A DNA stretch of 38,672 bases, taken from positions 1 through 38,672 of the forward strand of contig JANYDE010000083.1 of NCBI GenBank assembly GCA_025359915.1, written 5' to 3'. The notes under the pieces were generated by a model. It saw nothing but the letters and a program-made list of their open reading frames with translations. It was not told the DNA's origin and searched no databases. The translations under genes were made by a program, and so were the position numbers. Source of the DNA: Chamaesiphon sp. 336R_metabinner_41 (lineage in GTDB: Bacteria; Cyanobacteriota; Cyanobacteriia; Cyanobacteriales; Chamaesiphonaceae). This document shows positions 1 to 8,520 of this stretch, piece after piece. Every line of letters starts with the position of its first letter. The first letter of the stretch is position 1.

Positions 1-350
1 AAATTCCCCTAATACCTAAAGCCTAATACCTAAAGCCTAATACCTAAACCCTAATCCCGAAAGCCTAACTTAATGATTAATTAAGTTTTCCACTACAGAA
101 AAACTGCTATGTTTTTAGAGACTAGAGAACTTTAATCTACTTATTTACGTCTAGATTGCCATAGCACAAAAATCGGTCCCAGCTAAGACTTTGCTGCATC
201 TGCGTATCTTTCATCAATCCATCCACTCATCTTCATGTCGATCTTTTTTGTAGATCTCTTGCGGAAATCAAGCATCAGGATGTGAAGATTAAATCAAATA
301 ATGTGGAAAAGTTTTACCAGCCACTTGTAAAAGGAGTTAAATATAAACTC
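1..350. other. Gene-free leader before the sigma factor
   Basis: Apart from the tandem repeat at 8-68, I see only AT-rich sequence here. There is no convincing ORF, tRNA or strong promoter consensus. The region probably holds the promoter of the sigma factor gene. Confidence 0.5.
8..68. repeat. Tandem repeat, 14-bp unit CCTAATACCTAAAG
   Basis: Four head-to-tail copies of a 14-bp unit (8-21, 22-35, 36-49, 50-63), the last two slightly diverged, plus a partial fifth. The unit is two related heptamers, as in the short tandemly repeated repetitive (STRR) sequences of cyanobacteria. The same motif recurs in the opposite orientation at 3181-3220. Confidence 0.85.
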
Positions 351-1331
351 ATGCCTAGTGTTAAAACTCGAACGATCGCTCAACCCAGATCTACCGGAGA
401 TACGGTGCGTACCTACCTCCACGAAATTGGTCGCGTTCCATTGCTCTCCCACGAGCAAGAGATTTGCTACGGTAAGCAAGTGCAACAAATGATGCGCCTA
501 CAAGAGGTCAAGGAGAGCCTAGAACAGACCTTAAGCCGTCCGCCGACTAAAACAGAGTGGGCGTGCAAATCTGACCTAGTAGAGACCGAACTCGATCGAA
601 TCTTACTCTTGGGACATCAAGCCAAGCAGAAAATGATCGAAGCCAATCTGCGGTTGGTAGTAGCAATTGCCAAAAAATACCAGAAGCGCAACCTCGAATT
701 TCTCGACTTGATTCAAGAGGGTTCGCTCGGATTGGAACGGGGAGTCGAAAAATTTGATCCCACCAGAGGCTATAAGTTCTCAACCTATGCCTACTGGTGG
801 ATCAGACAAGCAATCACCCGTGCCATCGCGCAACAAGGTCGATCGATCCGATTGCCCATTCATATTACCGAAAAACTTAACAAAATCAAAAAAACCCAGC
901 GGGAATTGTCCCAACAACTAGGGCGCAGTGCCACCTCGGGGGAAATTGCCGTCGCGCTAGAACTCGAACCCGCACAGATTCGGGATTATCTGAATATTTC
1001 TCGTCAGCCAATCTCGCTTGATGTGCGCGTTGGCGATCATCAGGACACAGAACTCTCGGAACTACTCGAAGATGGTGGGATTTCTCCAGAGAAATACACG
1101 ATGCAACAATCACTCCGCCACGAACTCCAACTTACCCTCGCCGAACTTACCCGTCAACAACAGGATGTGATTAGTTTGCGCTTTGGATTGGAAGGTGGTA
1201 CGGAGCTATCCCTAGCCAAGGTGGGGGAAATCCTCAATCTCAGTCGCGAACGGGTGCGGCAACTAGAACATCAAGCTCTCTCCCACTTCCGCCGTCGCCA
1301 TAGCAGTTTCCGCGATTATGTAGCAAGTTAG
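351..1331 (+). CDS. Group 2 RNA polymerase sigma-70 factor (SigB/C/D type)
   Basis: Alternative sigma factor that directs RNA polymerase to a subset of promoters. The order of conserved regions is clear. Region 1.2 (DTVRTYLHEIGRVPLLS) is near the N-terminus. Region 2 has EANLRLVVAIAKKYQ, EFLDLIQEGSLGLERGV and FSTYAYWWIRQAITRAI. Region 3 follows, and region 4 has the helix-turn-helix ending SRERVRQLEHQAL. There is no long region 1.1 extension, which separates it from the primary factor. An in-frame GTG at 282 would add 23 residues, but family members begin close to region 1.2 and an AAGGAG lies at 331-336, so I prefer the ATG at 351 (326 aa). A hairpin with a T-run follows the stop. I cannot assign it to a named sig gene without alignment. 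Confidence 0.93.
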   Translation: MPSVKTRTIAQPRSTGDTVRTYLHEIGRVPLLSHEQEICYGKQVQQMMRLQEVKESLEQTLSRPPTKTEWACKSDLVETELDRILLLGHQAKQKMIEANLRLVVAIAKKYQKRNLEFLDLIQEGSLGLERGVEKFDPTRGYKFSTYAYWWIRQAITRAIAQQGRSIRLPIHITEKLNKIKKTQRELSQQLGRSATSGEIAVALELEPAQIRDYLNISRQPISLDVRVGDHQDTELSELLEDGGISPEKYTMQQSLRHELQLTLAELTRQQQDVISLRFGLEGGTELSLAKVGEILNLSRERVRQLEHQALSHFRRRHSSFRDYVAS

Positions 1332-1729
1332 GGCATTCGACCCATTTGTGTAATATTCGCTGTGCAGAATCGATCGAGCGTTAGAAAATATAGTAGGGGC
1401 AATTGATTAATTGCTCCTACTGTATTTTTTACCTCAATTTTTGATGGATTGAAGTAGTAATAATCAATGTCTAATTTTGTTGCAAAATAGTTTTAGATGC
1501 CAATAACTATTAGATACTAATAAGTAGATAGCTTCTAAAGTTGATCAAAAAGAATGTAAGTATATTTTCGCTTGCTCTCCAACTAATTACTTATATTTAA
1601 GATAGGCAATTAGCTAGAAAATACCTAGTATCGATCGACAGAACAAAGCTAGATTAAAACGTCGAGTCATCCCCTGTTATTTTTGCTACTAACACCATAA
1701 ATTATTGTTCGAGAAGGGGGTTGGTGTTT
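1332..1729. other. 398-bp gap: terminator repeat, otherwise nothing coding
   Basis: Holds the hairpin at 1392-1430, then AT-rich sequence with no ORF or RNA gene that I can support. An AGAAGGGGG ribosome-binding site at 1712-1720 belongs to the next gene. Confidence 0.5.
1392..1430 (+). terminator. Candidate rho-independent terminator of the sigma factor gene
   Basis: Arms 1392-1403 and 1410-1421 (12 bp, one G-T pair) enclose a 6-nt loop, followed by TTTTTT at 1425-1430. The arms carry the AGTAGGGGCAAT motif shared with palindromes at 22082-22129 and 34894-34924, so this is also a copy of a dispersed repeat. Confidence 0.7.
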
Positions 1730-2245
1730 ATGATATTTACCACATTCTTACAATTTGGCTGCGCTCACCGCAATCAGTCCATCTGCAACAGCAAACAACG
1801 CTGGATCACTAGTGTAGCAATCGCGGTGTTAGTAACCCTTTCTGGTAAGATGACGGCCATAGCGGAGAAACCCAATCGATTAAGTGTAGCTCCAACTGCA
1901 AACGGAGTATACCTTTATGGTGAATCTAGCAAGCCTGATGTTGTGGGCAAAGAATATATTATTTTTGAAACTATCGGTACCAAAACGATTGGTGCTTTCT
2001 ACCTACCTCGATCGGAGTTTAGTTGCTTTTATGGTCAATTCAAAGGCTCGCGGTTGAGTGTGACCTTAATTGATGCACTCGATCAACAGAAGTACTATTA
2101 TACTCTTTTGCTCAATCCCAACGGTTTGACAGCTAGCAAGCATCCAATGATGGGCGCACCCACATATCAACCGCTCGGAAAGATTAGTAATAACGATCTA
2201 CGGATCTTAGCTGCTTGCAAGTTACAACTTCCAACCCATCAATAG
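1730..2245 (+). CDS. Conserved hypothetical exported protein
   Basis: 171 aa. I do not recognise a named family. A hydrophobic stretch (SVAIAVLVTLSGKMTAIA) about 30 residues in, followed by a hydrophilic domain, fits a signal peptide or membrane anchor. The mature part has a motif run GVYLYGESSKPDVVGKEYII and a SEFSCFYG segment that look like a conserved folded domain. A TTG at 1721 and GTG at 1724 are in frame, but AAGGGGG at 1714-1720 is correctly spaced for the ATG at 1730. It probably acts in the periplasm or at the membrane. It stands alone, convergent with the small gene at 2265. Confidence 0.75.
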   Translation: MIFTTFLQFGCAHRNQSICNSKQRWITSVAIAVLVTLSGKMTAIAEKPNRLSVAPTANGVYLYGESSKPDVVGKEYIIFETIGTKTIGAFYLPRSEFSCFYGQFKGSRLSVTLIDALDQQKYYYTLLLNPNGLTASKHPMMGAPTYQPLGKISNNDLRILAACKLQLPTHQ

Positions 2246-2264
2246 TGATGTACTTAACGACAGT

Positions 2265-2606
2265 TTAGTCGATATCGATCGATTGTGGCCCTTGTTGTTT
2301 ACTTGACTCAGTTTGGTTGCTAGTCGGTGTAAATCCTGCCTCCTTTTCTAGCCACGTTTTTACAGGATCATCAGTCAGATTGAGCCGGAGTACGCCAGAA
2401 ATAAAACCACTGCAAAAGGCTACTGGTTCTTTTGCTAGTTCTTTTAGAATAGGAGTCAGTTCGTTAAAAAGCATAAGTATCGATCGAGCTAATCTGGAGA
2501 ATATCTGCTGCTTCGATTTTAGCGTGTCTTGATCGTGGATAGTTGTCGGTTGGATTTGATTCTTTAGCCCAATATCTCTAGAGCTATCGATCTGTTTCAG
2601 TGTCAA
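2265..2606 (-). CDS. Small hypothetical protein downstream of SH3-like gene
   Basis: 113 aa, no recognised family. It begins with TTG and overlaps the 3' end of the upstream SH3-like gene by 23 bp, which suggests translational coupling. The middle (about residues 36-75) is a moderately hydrophobic helix-forming region, ARSILMLFNELTPILKEL. The C-terminal tail is polar. No ribosome-binding site is obvious. The start is uncertain, and an internal ATG at the MLFNEL position would give a 70-residue product. Confidence 0.5.
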   Translation of the reverse strand: MTLKQIDSSRDIGLKNQIQPTTIHDQDTLKSKQQIFSRLARSILMLFNELTPILKELAKEPVAFCSGFISGVLRLNLTDDPVKTWLEKEAGFTPTSNQTESSKQQGPQSIDID

Positions 2607-3177
2607 CTTGAGATTTAGGTTTAAGTCTAGCTTTAGCTTTGACGTTGGGTTTCGGTGGTTTGGGAGTGTCTAGATTTGGATCTTCAGCCGCCGCTGCCGC
2701 TGCTGCTTTATCGATATTGCCAGCTTTCACCCAGCCTTGGAGATTGTCCGGCTGTGACTGAATCAACACCCACTGCTTATCCTCACTAGTTTTAATGATC
2801 GCAACTTTGGCATTAAATGCTACGCCACCAACTTTTTCAGCACTAGAATCAGGTTCTTTCTTAAGGGATAGTCCATCTTTCCACAGCACTTTGGCATCAT
2901 AGGATTCAGGTGGGAGCTTTTCGGGCGCGTCGGAATTTTTTGGATCTTTGGCAACTGGTGACTGAGTTGGTTTCGCTGTTACAACGGGCTTGGGTTTGGC
3001 TTTAGCTGCTATTGATTTACCACCATCACGCTCTTCCGCAAATATGGGTTTGGGTGGACGGGCACTCATCTGAGTGATGAAGAAATAATAGCCTGCCGCA
3101 CCCAAGATGCCGAACAATCCAATTAATCCAGTTAAAATACCGATGAGTAATTGCAGAGATTTTATTGCGCCGTTCAT
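2584..3177 (-). CDS. Membrane-anchored SH3-like (SH3b) domain protein
   Basis: 197 aa. One N-terminal transmembrane helix (about residues 9-34, LQLLIGILTGLIGLFGILGA) is followed by a Lys/Pro/Ala-rich linker (about 40-90) and a bacterial SH3-like domain (about 92-155). The domain contains DGLSLKKEPDSSAEKVGGV, then WVLIQSQPDNLQGWVKAGNI, the usual SH3b strand pattern. An alanine run and a basic proline-rich tail close the protein. SH3b domains often bind peptidoglycan or other cell-wall ligands, so a periplasmic envelope role is inferred. It shares a transcript with the overlapping gene at 2265, and a heptamer repeat lies just upstream. Confidence 0.75.
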   Translation of the reverse strand: MNGAIKSLQLLIGILTGLIGLFGILGAAGYYFFITQMSARPPKPIFAEERDGGKSIAAKAKPKPVVTAKPTQSPVAKDPKNSDAPEKLPPESYDAKVLWKDGLSLKKEPDSSAEKVGGVAFNAKVAIIKTSEDKQWVLIQSQPDNLQGWVKAGNIDKAAAAAAAEDPNLDTPKPPKPNVKAKARLKPKSQVDTETDR

Positions 3178-3180
3178 GGT

Positions 3181-3220
3181 TTAGGTGTTAGGTATTAGGT
3201 GTTAGGCTTTAGGGGTTTAG
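3181..3220. repeat. Heptamer tandem repeat (TTAGGTG / TTAGGTA type)
   Basis: Period-7 units such as TTAGGTGTTAGGTATTAGG fill the space between ycf46 and the SH3-like gene, with further degenerate copies at 3265-3285. They are the reverse complement of the unit at 8-68. Confidence 0.75.
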
Positions 3221-3284
3221 AAATGAGTCTTGATTGGTTAGGGCTTAGAAAAACGCTTGCGTTTTAAAACCTAAAGCCTACAGC

Positions 3285-4772
3285 CTAGCCGCTAACTTGT
3301 CTTGAGGCTAATCTTGCTTTGCCAGAGTTTGCCCAGTCTTGGAGAAATTGGATTTGGGCTTGGGCTGTGACTGCGAGGGGGATCATTTGACTGGCTGATT
3401 CTAGAATATCATCAGTGGTGAAATCGCGGTTCTGACTAAAGCCGATGTGCATGGCTTCGATCAGAGTTTGTTCGATTTCCGCGCCTGAGAAATCGGGTGT
3501 TTCGTATGCTAATCGATCGAGATCATAACTCGCAAGGTTATGGGGACGAAGTTTAGTGAGGTGGACGTTAAAAATTGCCCGACGTTCCGCTCTGGTGGGT
3601 AGTCCGACAAAGAAGATCTCGTCAAATCGCCCCTTGCGGAGCATTTCAGCGGGAAGTGAATCGATATTATTCGCCGTTGCAACTACAAAGACGGGGGAAG
3701 TTTTCTCCGTCAGCCAGGTAATAAATGTCCCAAATACCCGACTCGCTGTACCTGCATCGCCTTTGCCATCAATACCCGCGAAAGCTTTATCGATTTCATC
3801 GATCCACAACACGCAGGGAGCAAGAGCTTCCGCGAGTTGGATCATTTGTCGAGTCCGCGATTCTGATTCACCCACCAATCCCCCAAATAATCGTCCGACA
3901 TCCAACCGTAATAGCGGTAAATACCAGTGATGGGAAATAGCTTTAGCTGTAAGAGATTTACCAGTGCCCTGAATTCCGACCAGGAGTAGCCCTCTGGGAT
4001 ACGGAAGACCATATTGACGCGCTCGATCGGAAAAAGAACCACCACGGCGCAGCAACCAGTCTTTGAGGTTATCTAATCCACCAATATCGGTAATCTGTTC
4101 CTTGGCGGGATAGAAATCGAGGATTTGGGTTTGGCGGATCGTTTGGCGTTTTTCGGCGAGAACTAATTCTACATCATCGGGACGGATCTCGCCGTGGGTG
4201 GCGATCGCCCGAGCTAATACGCGCCGAATCCGATCTACAGATAATCCTTGACAGGCGCGGATCAGATCGTCTAATTGTTGGCTGCTGAGGTGATTTCCAG
4301 TAGCATTAAGCAATCGATCGATCTCGACTTTGATTTCGCTAGCTGTCGGGAGCGGAAATTCTAAAATGACGATCGCTTCACTCAGATCGCTAGGGATGAT
4401 AATCTGGGGCGAGAGGATGATGATATTTTTCGGTTCAGATTTGAGTTTGCGGGCAAGATTCCGCAGCTTCCGCGCTACCGAAACATCTTCGAGAAAGCGG
4501 TGATAATCACGGAGGATAAAGATCCCCGAAATGTCGGGACTGAGATTGTCGATAAATTCTAACGCTTGCAGGGGATTGCGTTTACCATAGCCCTGATCGT
4601 TGGGATTGCCCTGATAACCATCCACAAAATCCCAGATATAAATCGGCCGATTTCCTTGCTGCTGGGCAACTTTGGAGATCGATCCTTCCACTCGTTCTTC
4701 TTCGGTGGTGGGAATATAAATTAAGGGATATCGCGCCCGTAATAGTAGTTCAAATTCTGTACTAAAGGTCAT
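3285..4772 (-). CDS. ycf46: Ycf46-family AAA+ ATPase
   Basis: 495 aa, the usual length. The N-terminal half starts with the typical FELLLRARYPLIYIPTTEEE segment. The C-terminal half is an AAA+ module with Walker A GIQGTGKS (266-273), Walker B CVLWIDEIDKAF (about 318-329), sensor ATANN, and an arginine-containing RKGRFDEIF motif. Ycf46 is encoded in red algal plastids and cyanobacteria. I recall reports linking it to inorganic-carbon use but treat its function as unsettled. The start codon overlaps the stop of a PIN-toxin stub (4769-4852) on the same strand, so the gene may be transcribed with the antitoxin upstream. Confidence 0.92.
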   Translation of the reverse strand: MTFSTEFELLLRARYPLIYIPTTEEERVEGSISKVAQQQGNRPIYIWDFVDGYQGNPNDQGYGKRNPLQALEFIDNLSPDISGIFILRDYHRFLEDVSVARKLRNLARKLKSEPKNIIILSPQIIIPSDLSEAIVILEFPLPTASEIKVEIDRLLNATGNHLSSQQLDDLIRACQGLSVDRIRRVLARAIATHGEIRPDDVELVLAEKRQTIRQTQILDFYPAKEQITDIGGLDNLKDWLLRRGGSFSDRARQYGLPYPRGLLLVGIQGTGKSLTAKAISHHWYLPLLRLDVGRLFGGLVGESESRTRQMIQLAEALAPCVLWIDEIDKAFAGIDGKGDAGTASRVFGTFITWLTEKTSPVFVVATANNIDSLPAEMLRKGRFDEIFFVGLPTRAERRAIFNVHLTKLRPHNLASYDLDRLAYETPDFSGAEIEQTLIEAMHIGFSQNRDFTTDDILESASQMIPLAVTAQAQIQFLQDWANSGKARLASRQVSG

Positions 4773-4852
4773 ATTTCGGTAGCGAAGTGCTTCGGCTCAG
4801 GATTGCCCATGACAAACCACAAAAAGGTATGCATATCGAGTAATTGTCTCAC
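4769..4852 (-). pseudogene. Truncated PIN-domain toxin (VapC-like) stub
   Basis: A 27-codon frame starts at GTG 4852 with a GTGA overlap with the antitoxin stop, the classic antitoxin-toxin junction. It reads VRQLLDMHTFLWFVMGNPE, matching the first strand and helix of PIN toxins including their first conserved acidic residue (LLD). It then loses similarity and stops at TGA 4769-4771, overlapping the ycf46 ATG. The remaining roughly 100 residues and catalytic acids are absent, probably removed by a deletion that brought ycf46 close. Too short for a working nuclease. Confidence 0.7.
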
Positions 4853-5073
4853 TCCATATACTCCTTCATTTCTTCTAAAGGCTGATCAAAATCATTTGAC
4901 ATCCAGACTAGTCCCTTCTCACTACCAAACTTTGGACGAGGTTTGACTGATGCTATCGGTGTGAATTTGATTGTGGGACGATCTCCATTGAACAAAATTA
5001 CTTCTTCACCATTAATGGCAGCTTCCATTAGCTCGTTCAGTTTGGTTGCAGCTTCCGTGACAGATACTTGCAT
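4849..5073 (-). CDS. Phd/YefM-type antitoxin, partner toxin truncated
   Basis: 74 aa, typical for the family. The N-terminus MQVSVTEAATKLNELMEAA is the DNA-binding and dimerisation part. It is followed by NGEEVILFNGDRPTIKFTPI, the usual strand segment, and an acidic C-terminal tail (DFDQPLEEMKEYME) that in relatives wraps the toxin. A GGAG nine bases before the ATG supports the start. Only a stub of the downstream PIN toxin remains, so this is an orphan antitoxin. It may still repress its own promoter or neutralise a related toxin elsewhere. Confidence 0.85.
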   Translation of the reverse strand: MQVSVTEAATKLNELMEAAINGEEVILFNGDRPTIKFTPIASVKPRPKFGSEKGLVWMSNDFDQPLEEMKEYME

Positions 5074-5291
5074 CGTTTTAGCTCCGTTCTGACTACACCT
5101 TAATTGTACGGGATGAAAATGTCGATCGAACCTTTTTTCGATCGTTTCTGGAATTGCCCAGACTGGTATTGTAGCTGGAACTAGACGAAAACTCGTTCGG
5201 TATGTAACCCTGCATCTACTTCATTCCGAGCAGTTGCCATTAGGTAGTCGCGACTCACACTCAAGTCCACTACCCATTTGCACCATTTAAC

Positions 5292-6980
5292 ATGTCTGAT
5301 TCTGCCCAATCAATTTATCGATTCATTGCCTATACCAGTTGCGTCATCTTACTCGGCAGTCTCGCCGCGTGCAATTCTGGAACTAACAAATCATCTGCGC
5401 CAACTAGTGCGCCCAACCAAACAGCTAATAAACCAGCTCCTAGTGTTGCTAACTCGCAAGTAGGAAAGCTAGAAGGTCTCACGGGTAGCGTGATGGATTC
5501 GTCTACACCGCCTGAACCACAAGCTAAACGGGCATCACAGTCAGAAGAAGTAGCTACTAGCGAAAGCTACAAATCGATCACTGATCATCAATTTTACACT
5601 GCCGATCGACAACCACTATCAACTTTCTCGATCGATGTCGATACTGCGAGTTATAGTAATGTCCGACGATTTATTAATGAAGGACAATTGCCGCCCAAAG
5701 ATGCCGTGCGAATCGCGGAAATGGTGAATTATTTCCCCTATGATTATCCCCAACCGACGGGAGATAAACCCTTTTCGATTAATACTGAAATTGCCACCGC
5801 CCCGTGGAATCCGCAGCACAAACTCGTGCAAATTGGGTTGCAAGGGAAGAAGATTAGGATGGAGAAATTACCACCAAATAATTTAGTCTTCCTGCTCGAT
5901 GTTTCCGGTTCGATGAATGACCCGAATAAACTGCCCCTGCTCAAAGCTTCACTCAAGTTATTAGTTAATGAACTTCGCCCGATCGATCGAGTCGCGATCG
6001 TCGTTTATGCTGGTAGTGCTGGATTAGTTTTGCCCTCCACACCTGGAAATCAGCAAGATAAAATTATTGCCGCGTTAGATAAGCTGGAAGCGGGTGGTTC
6101 TACGGCTGGTGGAGAAGGGATTATTCAAGCTTATCAAGTAGCGCGGGAGAATTTCCTCAAAGCTGGTAATAATCGGGTAATTCTGGCAACAGATGGAGAT
6201 TTCAATGTTGGCGTTAGTAGCGACGATGGTTTAGTTAAACTGATCGAAAAAGAACGTAAGAGTAATATCTTTCTCACTGTGCTTGGTTTGGGAATGGGAA
6301 ATCTCAAAGATGCCAAAATGGAACAATTAGCTGATAAAGGTAATGGTAACTATGCCTATATCGATAATTTGATGGAAGCCAAAAAAGTGTTGGTAAAAGA
6401 ATTTGGCTCAACCTTATTGACGATCGCCAAAGATGTCAAAATCCAAGTTGAATTCAATCCCAAGCAAGTGCAAGCATATCGTCTGATTGGCTATGAAAAT
6501 CGTGTCCTAGCGAACAAAGACTTCAAAGATGATCAAAAAGACGCTGGTGAACTTGGAGCCGGACACGCCGTTACAGCATTATATGAAGTGATTCCGATCG
6601 GTGTGAAAACCAATCTCAAGTTTGCAACACCTAATGCCCAAACTGCGGCAGATAAAGAGACTCAAATTGCCGTGAATAGCAATGAGTTGATGCAAGTCCG
6701 ATTACGGTACAAAGCTCCCAAATCTGATACGTCCCAACTTTTAACTGGTAAGATCGATAATACTGTCAGTAAATCGATTAGCACTGCTTCTAATAATCTG
6801 AAGTTTGCGGCTGCTGTTGCTGAATATGGGATGAATTTACGCAATTCACCTTATAAGGGTAGTAGCGATTTTGGCAGTGTTTTAGAGTTGGCAAGTCAAG
6901 CGAAAGGCGCGGACTTAGATGGTTATCGGGCGGAGTTTATCCGGTTGGTTGAGAAGAGTAAGTTTCTTACTCGATCTTAG
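5292..6980 (+). CDS. von Willebrand factor A domain lipoprotein (YfbK-like)
   Basis: 562 aa. A signal peptide with lipobox LAAC (Cys27) marks it as a lipoprotein. A low-complexity linker is followed by the N-terminal domain of the YfbK family (about residues 105-190, with PLSTFSIDVDTASYSNVRRF). The VWA domain carries the metal-ion-dependent adhesion site DVSGSMN at about 203-209. The C-terminal third matches the domain usually found after VWA in this family (LTTIAKDVKIQVEFNP onward). VWA domains bind divalent metal and mediate protein-protein contacts; the partner is unknown. No clear ribosome-binding site precedes the ATG. It stands alone, with a dispersed palindromic repeat downstream. Confidence 0.88.
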   Translation: MSDSAQSIYRFIAYTSCVILLGSLAACNSGTNKSSAPTSAPNQTANKPAPSVANSQVGKLEGLTGSVMDSSTPPEPQAKRASQSEEVATSESYKSITDHQFYTADRQPLSTFSIDVDTASYSNVRRFINEGQLPPKDAVRIAEMVNYFPYDYPQPTGDKPFSINTEIATAPWNPQHKLVQIGLQGKKIRMEKLPPNNLVFLLDVSGSMNDPNKLPLLKASLKLLVNELRPIDRVAIVVYAGSAGLVLPSTPGNQQDKIIAALDKLEAGGSTAGGEGIIQAYQVARENFLKAGNNRVILATDGDFNVGVSSDDGLVKLIEKERKSNIFLTVLGLGMGNLKDAKMEQLADKGNGNYAYIDNLMEAKKVLVKEFGSTLLTIAKDVKIQVEFNPKQVQAYRLIGYENRVLANKDFKDDQKDAGELGAGHAVTALYEVIPIGVKTNLKFATPNAQTAADKETQIAVNSNELMQVRLRYKAPKSDTSQLLTGKIDNTVSKSISTASNNLKFAAAVAEYGMNLRNSPYKGSSDFGSVLELASQAKGADLDGYRAEFIRLVEKSKFLTRS

Positions 6981-7088
6981 AGATTATTATCTTCAAGCCA
7001 TAGGTAATTCTCTCTAATCTCTTTTGTAAAGTCTATGATATAAGCACAAATTGTTTGAGTTGATGTGTAGATCTTTACCCCACCCCAA

Positions 7089-7136
7089 CCCTCCCCTTAT
7101 TAAGGGGAGGGAGCAAAAGTCACCCTTACAAGGGTG
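7089..7136. repeat. Two palindromic repeat units
   Basis: A perfect palindrome with 11-bp arms (7089-7099 and 7101-7111, CCCTCCCCTTA) is followed by a 7-bp-arm hairpin (7121-7127 and 7130-7136, CACCCTT). Both lie in the gap after the VWA gene. They look like a dispersed repeat element and could form a transcript end. Confidence 0.65.
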
Positions 7137-7221
7137 ATTTAGGGGGATCTCTACCAATATCGATCGTCATAAACATCGTTTCAGATAAGTTAGTCGTTCA
7201 TAAAACAAATCGGATTGCGAT

Positions 7222-8409
7222 ATGAATAATCACAACCAAAACTTACCAAATTTAGTATCACAAGGATATCAGATCGATCGAGTATTAGGTCAAAATATAA
7301 ATGGTGGTAGAGTTACCTATTTAGCTCAAGATCTCAATTACGATCAACCTGTTGTCATCAAACAGTTTCAATTTGCCACAACTGGCAATACCTGGAGTGA
7401 TTATGATGCCTATCAACGTGAAGTTGATCTGCTCCAACAGATCGATCATCCCCGCATCCCTAAATATTTAAGTTCGTGGGAAACACCGACTGGTTTTTGT
7501 TTGGTGCAAGAATATAAATCGGGGATGACATTGGCAAATTCAGGACGAGAATTTACACTTGTTCAGGTGAAACAAGTTGCTGTCGATATTTTAGAAGTAT
7601 TAATTTATCTACAGCAACAGCAACCACCAATTATTCATCGCGATCTCAAACCAGAAAATATTCTTATCGACGATTTCAATGTATATGTAATCGATTTTGG
7701 TTTTGCACGTAGTAATAATAGCGATCTAACTGCTAGCAGCACGATTAAAGGGACTTTGGGCTTTATGCCGCCAGAACAGTTATTCAATCGCCCACTCACT
7801 AAAGCTTCAGATTTATATAGCTTAGGTGTAACTTTAGTCTGTTTATTAACAGGGCGTAAATCGACAGAGATCGATCGACTAATCGACCATAATTATCGCC
7901 TCGATCTGCGATCGCATTTAAGTCATTTACCGCTAAAATTCTTAGCTTGGCTGACCAAAATTACTGATCCTAATCCTGAATCTCGTTATCCTGATGCGCA
8001 GACTGCCTTAACTGCACTCCAAACACTCGACTCCATCAAACTTACACCTATTTCTCAGTCGAAATCGATCGGGTTAGGAGTACTTACAATGGTAGGATTA
8101 CTCATAATTAATAAACATGCATCAATCAAACATCAATCGATTCAACCAGCAATATATCCAATCTCAATTGCACAACTGCAAGCCGAGCGAGGTTGTCCTG
8201 GCTGTAACTTAGCCGGAATCGATCTGCGGAATCTAAATTTACAAAGTTATGACTTTACTGATGCCAATCTAACTGGTGCAGATCTGCGCGATGCTGATTT
8301 ACGCGGGGCAAGTTTGCGTGGGGCAGATCTCACGGATGCGATCTTGACTGGGGTGCATTTAGAGAGTACCGATCTACGTGGAGCTACACTACCAGATAGT
8401 AAGTTTTAG
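7222..8409 (+). CDS. Ser/Thr protein kinase with C-terminal pentapeptide repeats
   Basis: 395 aa. The kinase domain (about 15-270) has a degenerate glycine loop LGQNINGG (22-29), ATP-binding Lys47 (VVIKQF), catalytic HRDLKPEN (139-146), metal-binding DFG (158-160) and the APE-like MPPE (182-185). A single transmembrane helix (about 282-297) precedes a CPGC motif (325-328) and about ten pentapeptide repeats (A(D/N)LxG type) that would form a right-handed beta-helix. The kinase is thus cytoplasmic and the repeat domain on the other side of the membrane. This resembles cyanobacterial kinases of the SpkB kind, though here the Cys motif follows the membrane segment. Substrates are unknown. Confidence 0.92.
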   Translation: MNNHNQNLPNLVSQGYQIDRVLGQNINGGRVTYLAQDLNYDQPVVIKQFQFATTGNTWSDYDAYQREVDLLQQIDHPRIPKYLSSWETPTGFCLVQEYKSGMTLANSGREFTLVQVKQVAVDILEVLIYLQQQQPPIIHRDLKPENILIDDFNVYVIDFGFARSNNSDLTASSTIKGTLGFMPPEQLFNRPLTKASDLYSLGVTLVCLLTGRKSTEIDRLIDHNYRLDLRSHLSHLPLKFLAWLTKITDPNPESRYPDAQTALTALQTLDSIKLTPISQSKSIGLGVLTMVGLLIINKHASIKHQSIQPAIYPISIAQLQAERGCPGCNLAGIDLRNLNLQSYDFTDANLTGADLRDADLRGASLRGADLTDAILTGVHLESTDLRGATLPDSKF

Positions 8410-8520
8410 CTACGAAAAGTTAGCAAGATCAATAAAATTGAAAGCGATCCTCACAAGTTCCTCATCTCGATCGCCTAATATCAAGTTGTATAAGCTTCTA
8501 AATTCAGACTGGTATGAAAG

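Noticed and set aside
282-350. GTG-started N-terminal extension of the sigma factor
   Set aside because: The ATG at 351 has an AAGGAG upstream and matches the usual family start; the extension has no conserved region.
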